A stretch of DNA of 64,000 nucleotides from Daphnia pulex (taxonomy: Eukaryota; Arthropoda; Branchiopoda; Diplostraca; Daphniidae): the NCBI RefSeq assembly GCF_021134715.1, contig NC_060017.1:1798001-1862000 (forward strand). Reading direction: 5' to 3'. The translations under genes and the position numbers were made by a program. Positions 62,451-64,000 of this stretch are shown in pieces. The notes below the pieces were generated by a model, which saw only the letters and a list, made by a program, of their open reading frames with translations, ran no database searches and was not told the origin of the DNA. Within the stretch, counting starts at the first letter, position 1. Every line of letters starts with the position of its first letter.

Positions 62451-64000
62451 GTAAGTCAAATGTGTTCATTTATCTCCTCGGCATTATGCGTCCGTCGTCG
62501 AAACAGTCTGCCCGTTTAGCATACCGCTTCTTTTATACCCTCACAGTTCCTCAGAGTCCTTAGAAACGGAGCTGCTCATTATACATTCAAAAAGGTTACA
62601 GGGGAATGTGGGGGGGGGGGCGTCCTTACAAAGGCTGTGATCACGAGACTGATGATACGTCTTCGTCACCCTTCGATGGAGCTGATTGTAACGGACGTAG
62701 CCCCGTGCTCGGAATTGAAAAGATGGGTCAACCATCTCGATAAGACGCATATTTTTTTCTCTCTCTCTCTCTCTCTCTTTCCTCGTAATTTATCCAGGGG
62801 AAAGAAACTTAAGTTTCACATCATTAATCCATAAGGCGTTGCCTTTTACAGGGCGTCTTCGCCACAGCCGGTGAAGAACACGAGAAAGAGGAGAGAAAAA
62901 GAGACAAGAAGTTGAAAGATTACCGCCGCCGCCAACGCCCATTTCATACGATTCCATTTTTTTTTTCAACCCCCTCCAGATAGGAAATTATATTTATATT
63001 ATTATTTTTTGTTCCCTTTCGTTACACGTTTCTTGCTTTATATACAGTTTTGTTGATATCTCCCCGACTGCGAGCAGCACTGCTGACTTTATCAGAAGCT
63101 CCCGAAAGATTTCCCAGGTAGCCACTGCCGCTGGTTTTTATTTGAACCCTCGTCGAAACAAGTCGAGAGAAAAGGGTCAACATTTTTATGGAAACGATCG
63201 ATTCTATTTTCCTATACGGTCAGATTCTTTGGAAATCCCAAAGGCAGGCCGACTCTATAAATCCTTCCTATAGGGGCCTCATTAAGTTTATATGATGGCA
63301 AACAGCAGCTGCGGTTTGTTTTGAGGGCCAATCTCCTGGACGTCGCTTGTGTGGATATATTTTTCATGCCGCCGACGACGACGACGACGACGCAATGCGA
63401 CGGCGAAGAAAAGAAATCCCGTTTTGTTTTTTTCTCCTTTTCACGGTGCTGTTTTTGTCGTCTAGGTGTTGGATATATGTCCGTGATATTTCCAGCTATG
63501 ACCAATTTTGGCGTCAATTGATTGGGTAGTGTTTCTTTTTCTTCGGACGTCGACAAAGTCAAACGACTGAGACTGACTGCGTACGCCTTTTTTCTTTCTT
63601 TCTTTCTTCCCGTCGTGGCTTTAAAGAAGCCATCAATTGACCAGCAAGAACTTTCGGGAATTCATACGAAATTGGAAGAGTAACGCTGAGGTCATCCCAT
63701 TGTTGACTGAGGCATGGGCGGTTGCGTTTGTTTTGTCGTGCGCCGTCCAATAATCAAGACGCCAACTCACAATCAGCCGAGTCATGGGCCAACCTGCTCT
63801 TTTCATTTTTAGATTTAAAAAAATCGAGTTTCTGTAAAAAAGAGAGAGAAAACATTCCTGATTTTTATAAAAAGAAAGGTAGCTGTCAAATGAATTGAAA
63901 TTTTTGCCTTTGACGGAGCGAGAATCTTCCAGCATGTGATGCGGTGGGGGTCAAGCTGCTTTTCTTACCTGACGTTGAAGAAAAGCTATTACGTAGCAAT
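62451..64000 (+). other. Laminin intron, continuing past the window
   Basis: After the GTAAGT donor at 62451 no further laminin exon (expected to begin with the next Cys-rich LE repeat) is found up to 64000. It contains a (TC)n microsatellite at about 62757-62780 and a (GAC)n run at about 63371-63392. Confidence 0.6.

Overview
This 64 kb window is eukaryotic nuclear DNA, most probably from a small-genome arthropod. A branchiopod crustacean of the Daphnia type fits best: genes have many short exons, introns are mostly 50-80 bp with GT-AG borders, and the protein set is animal and arthropod-like (patched-related transporter, NASP, CHCHD1, DHRS12, DHX15, zeta-crystallin, laminin gamma). The species call is an inference from gene structure and content, not a database match.

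Layout. (1) 1-5187, plus: the 3' part of a patched-domain RND-family membrane protein, cut by the window start. (2) 7089-8946, plus: a complete NASP histone chaperone gene in six exons. (3) About 9.4-43 kb: a transposon-rich block holding almost no intact genes. It contains a decayed SMPD4-like gene (minus), an intron-containing CCHC zinc-knuckle gene (minus), a hAT transposase remnant, a large foldback element with 633-bp inverted arms carrying a neurofibromin-like exon, a NASP-derived pseudogene with a triplicated segment and a solo-LTR-like insertion, Tnp2-like transposase fragments, a Gypsy reverse-transcriptase fragment, and several short inverted-repeat elements, some nested. (4) 43197-43693, plus: CHCHD1 (mS37), a three-exon gene whose exons are too short to stand out as long ORFs. 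It is followed by a possible 29-residue membrane micropeptide ORF and a MULE-like element with a 9-bp target duplication. (5) 45.6-64 kb, a gene-dense block again: DHRS12 (plus), DHX15/Prp43 (minus, convergent with DHRS12), zeta-crystallin-type quinone oxidoreductase (plus, head-to-head with DHX15), and the first six coding exons of laminin gamma-1/LanB2 (plus), which runs off the window end.

The host genes are functionally unrelated to each other: membrane transport, chromatin, mitochondrial translation, redox metabolism, splicing and basement membrane. The notable biology is in the repeat block, where host gene pieces (NASP, NF1-like and SMPD4-like) have been copied, captured or stranded among inverted-repeat elements. 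All splice models were built by hand from GT/AG borders and reading-frame continuity. Total coding lengths are divisible by three for every complete gene. Homology calls rest on recognised family motifs, not on a search.
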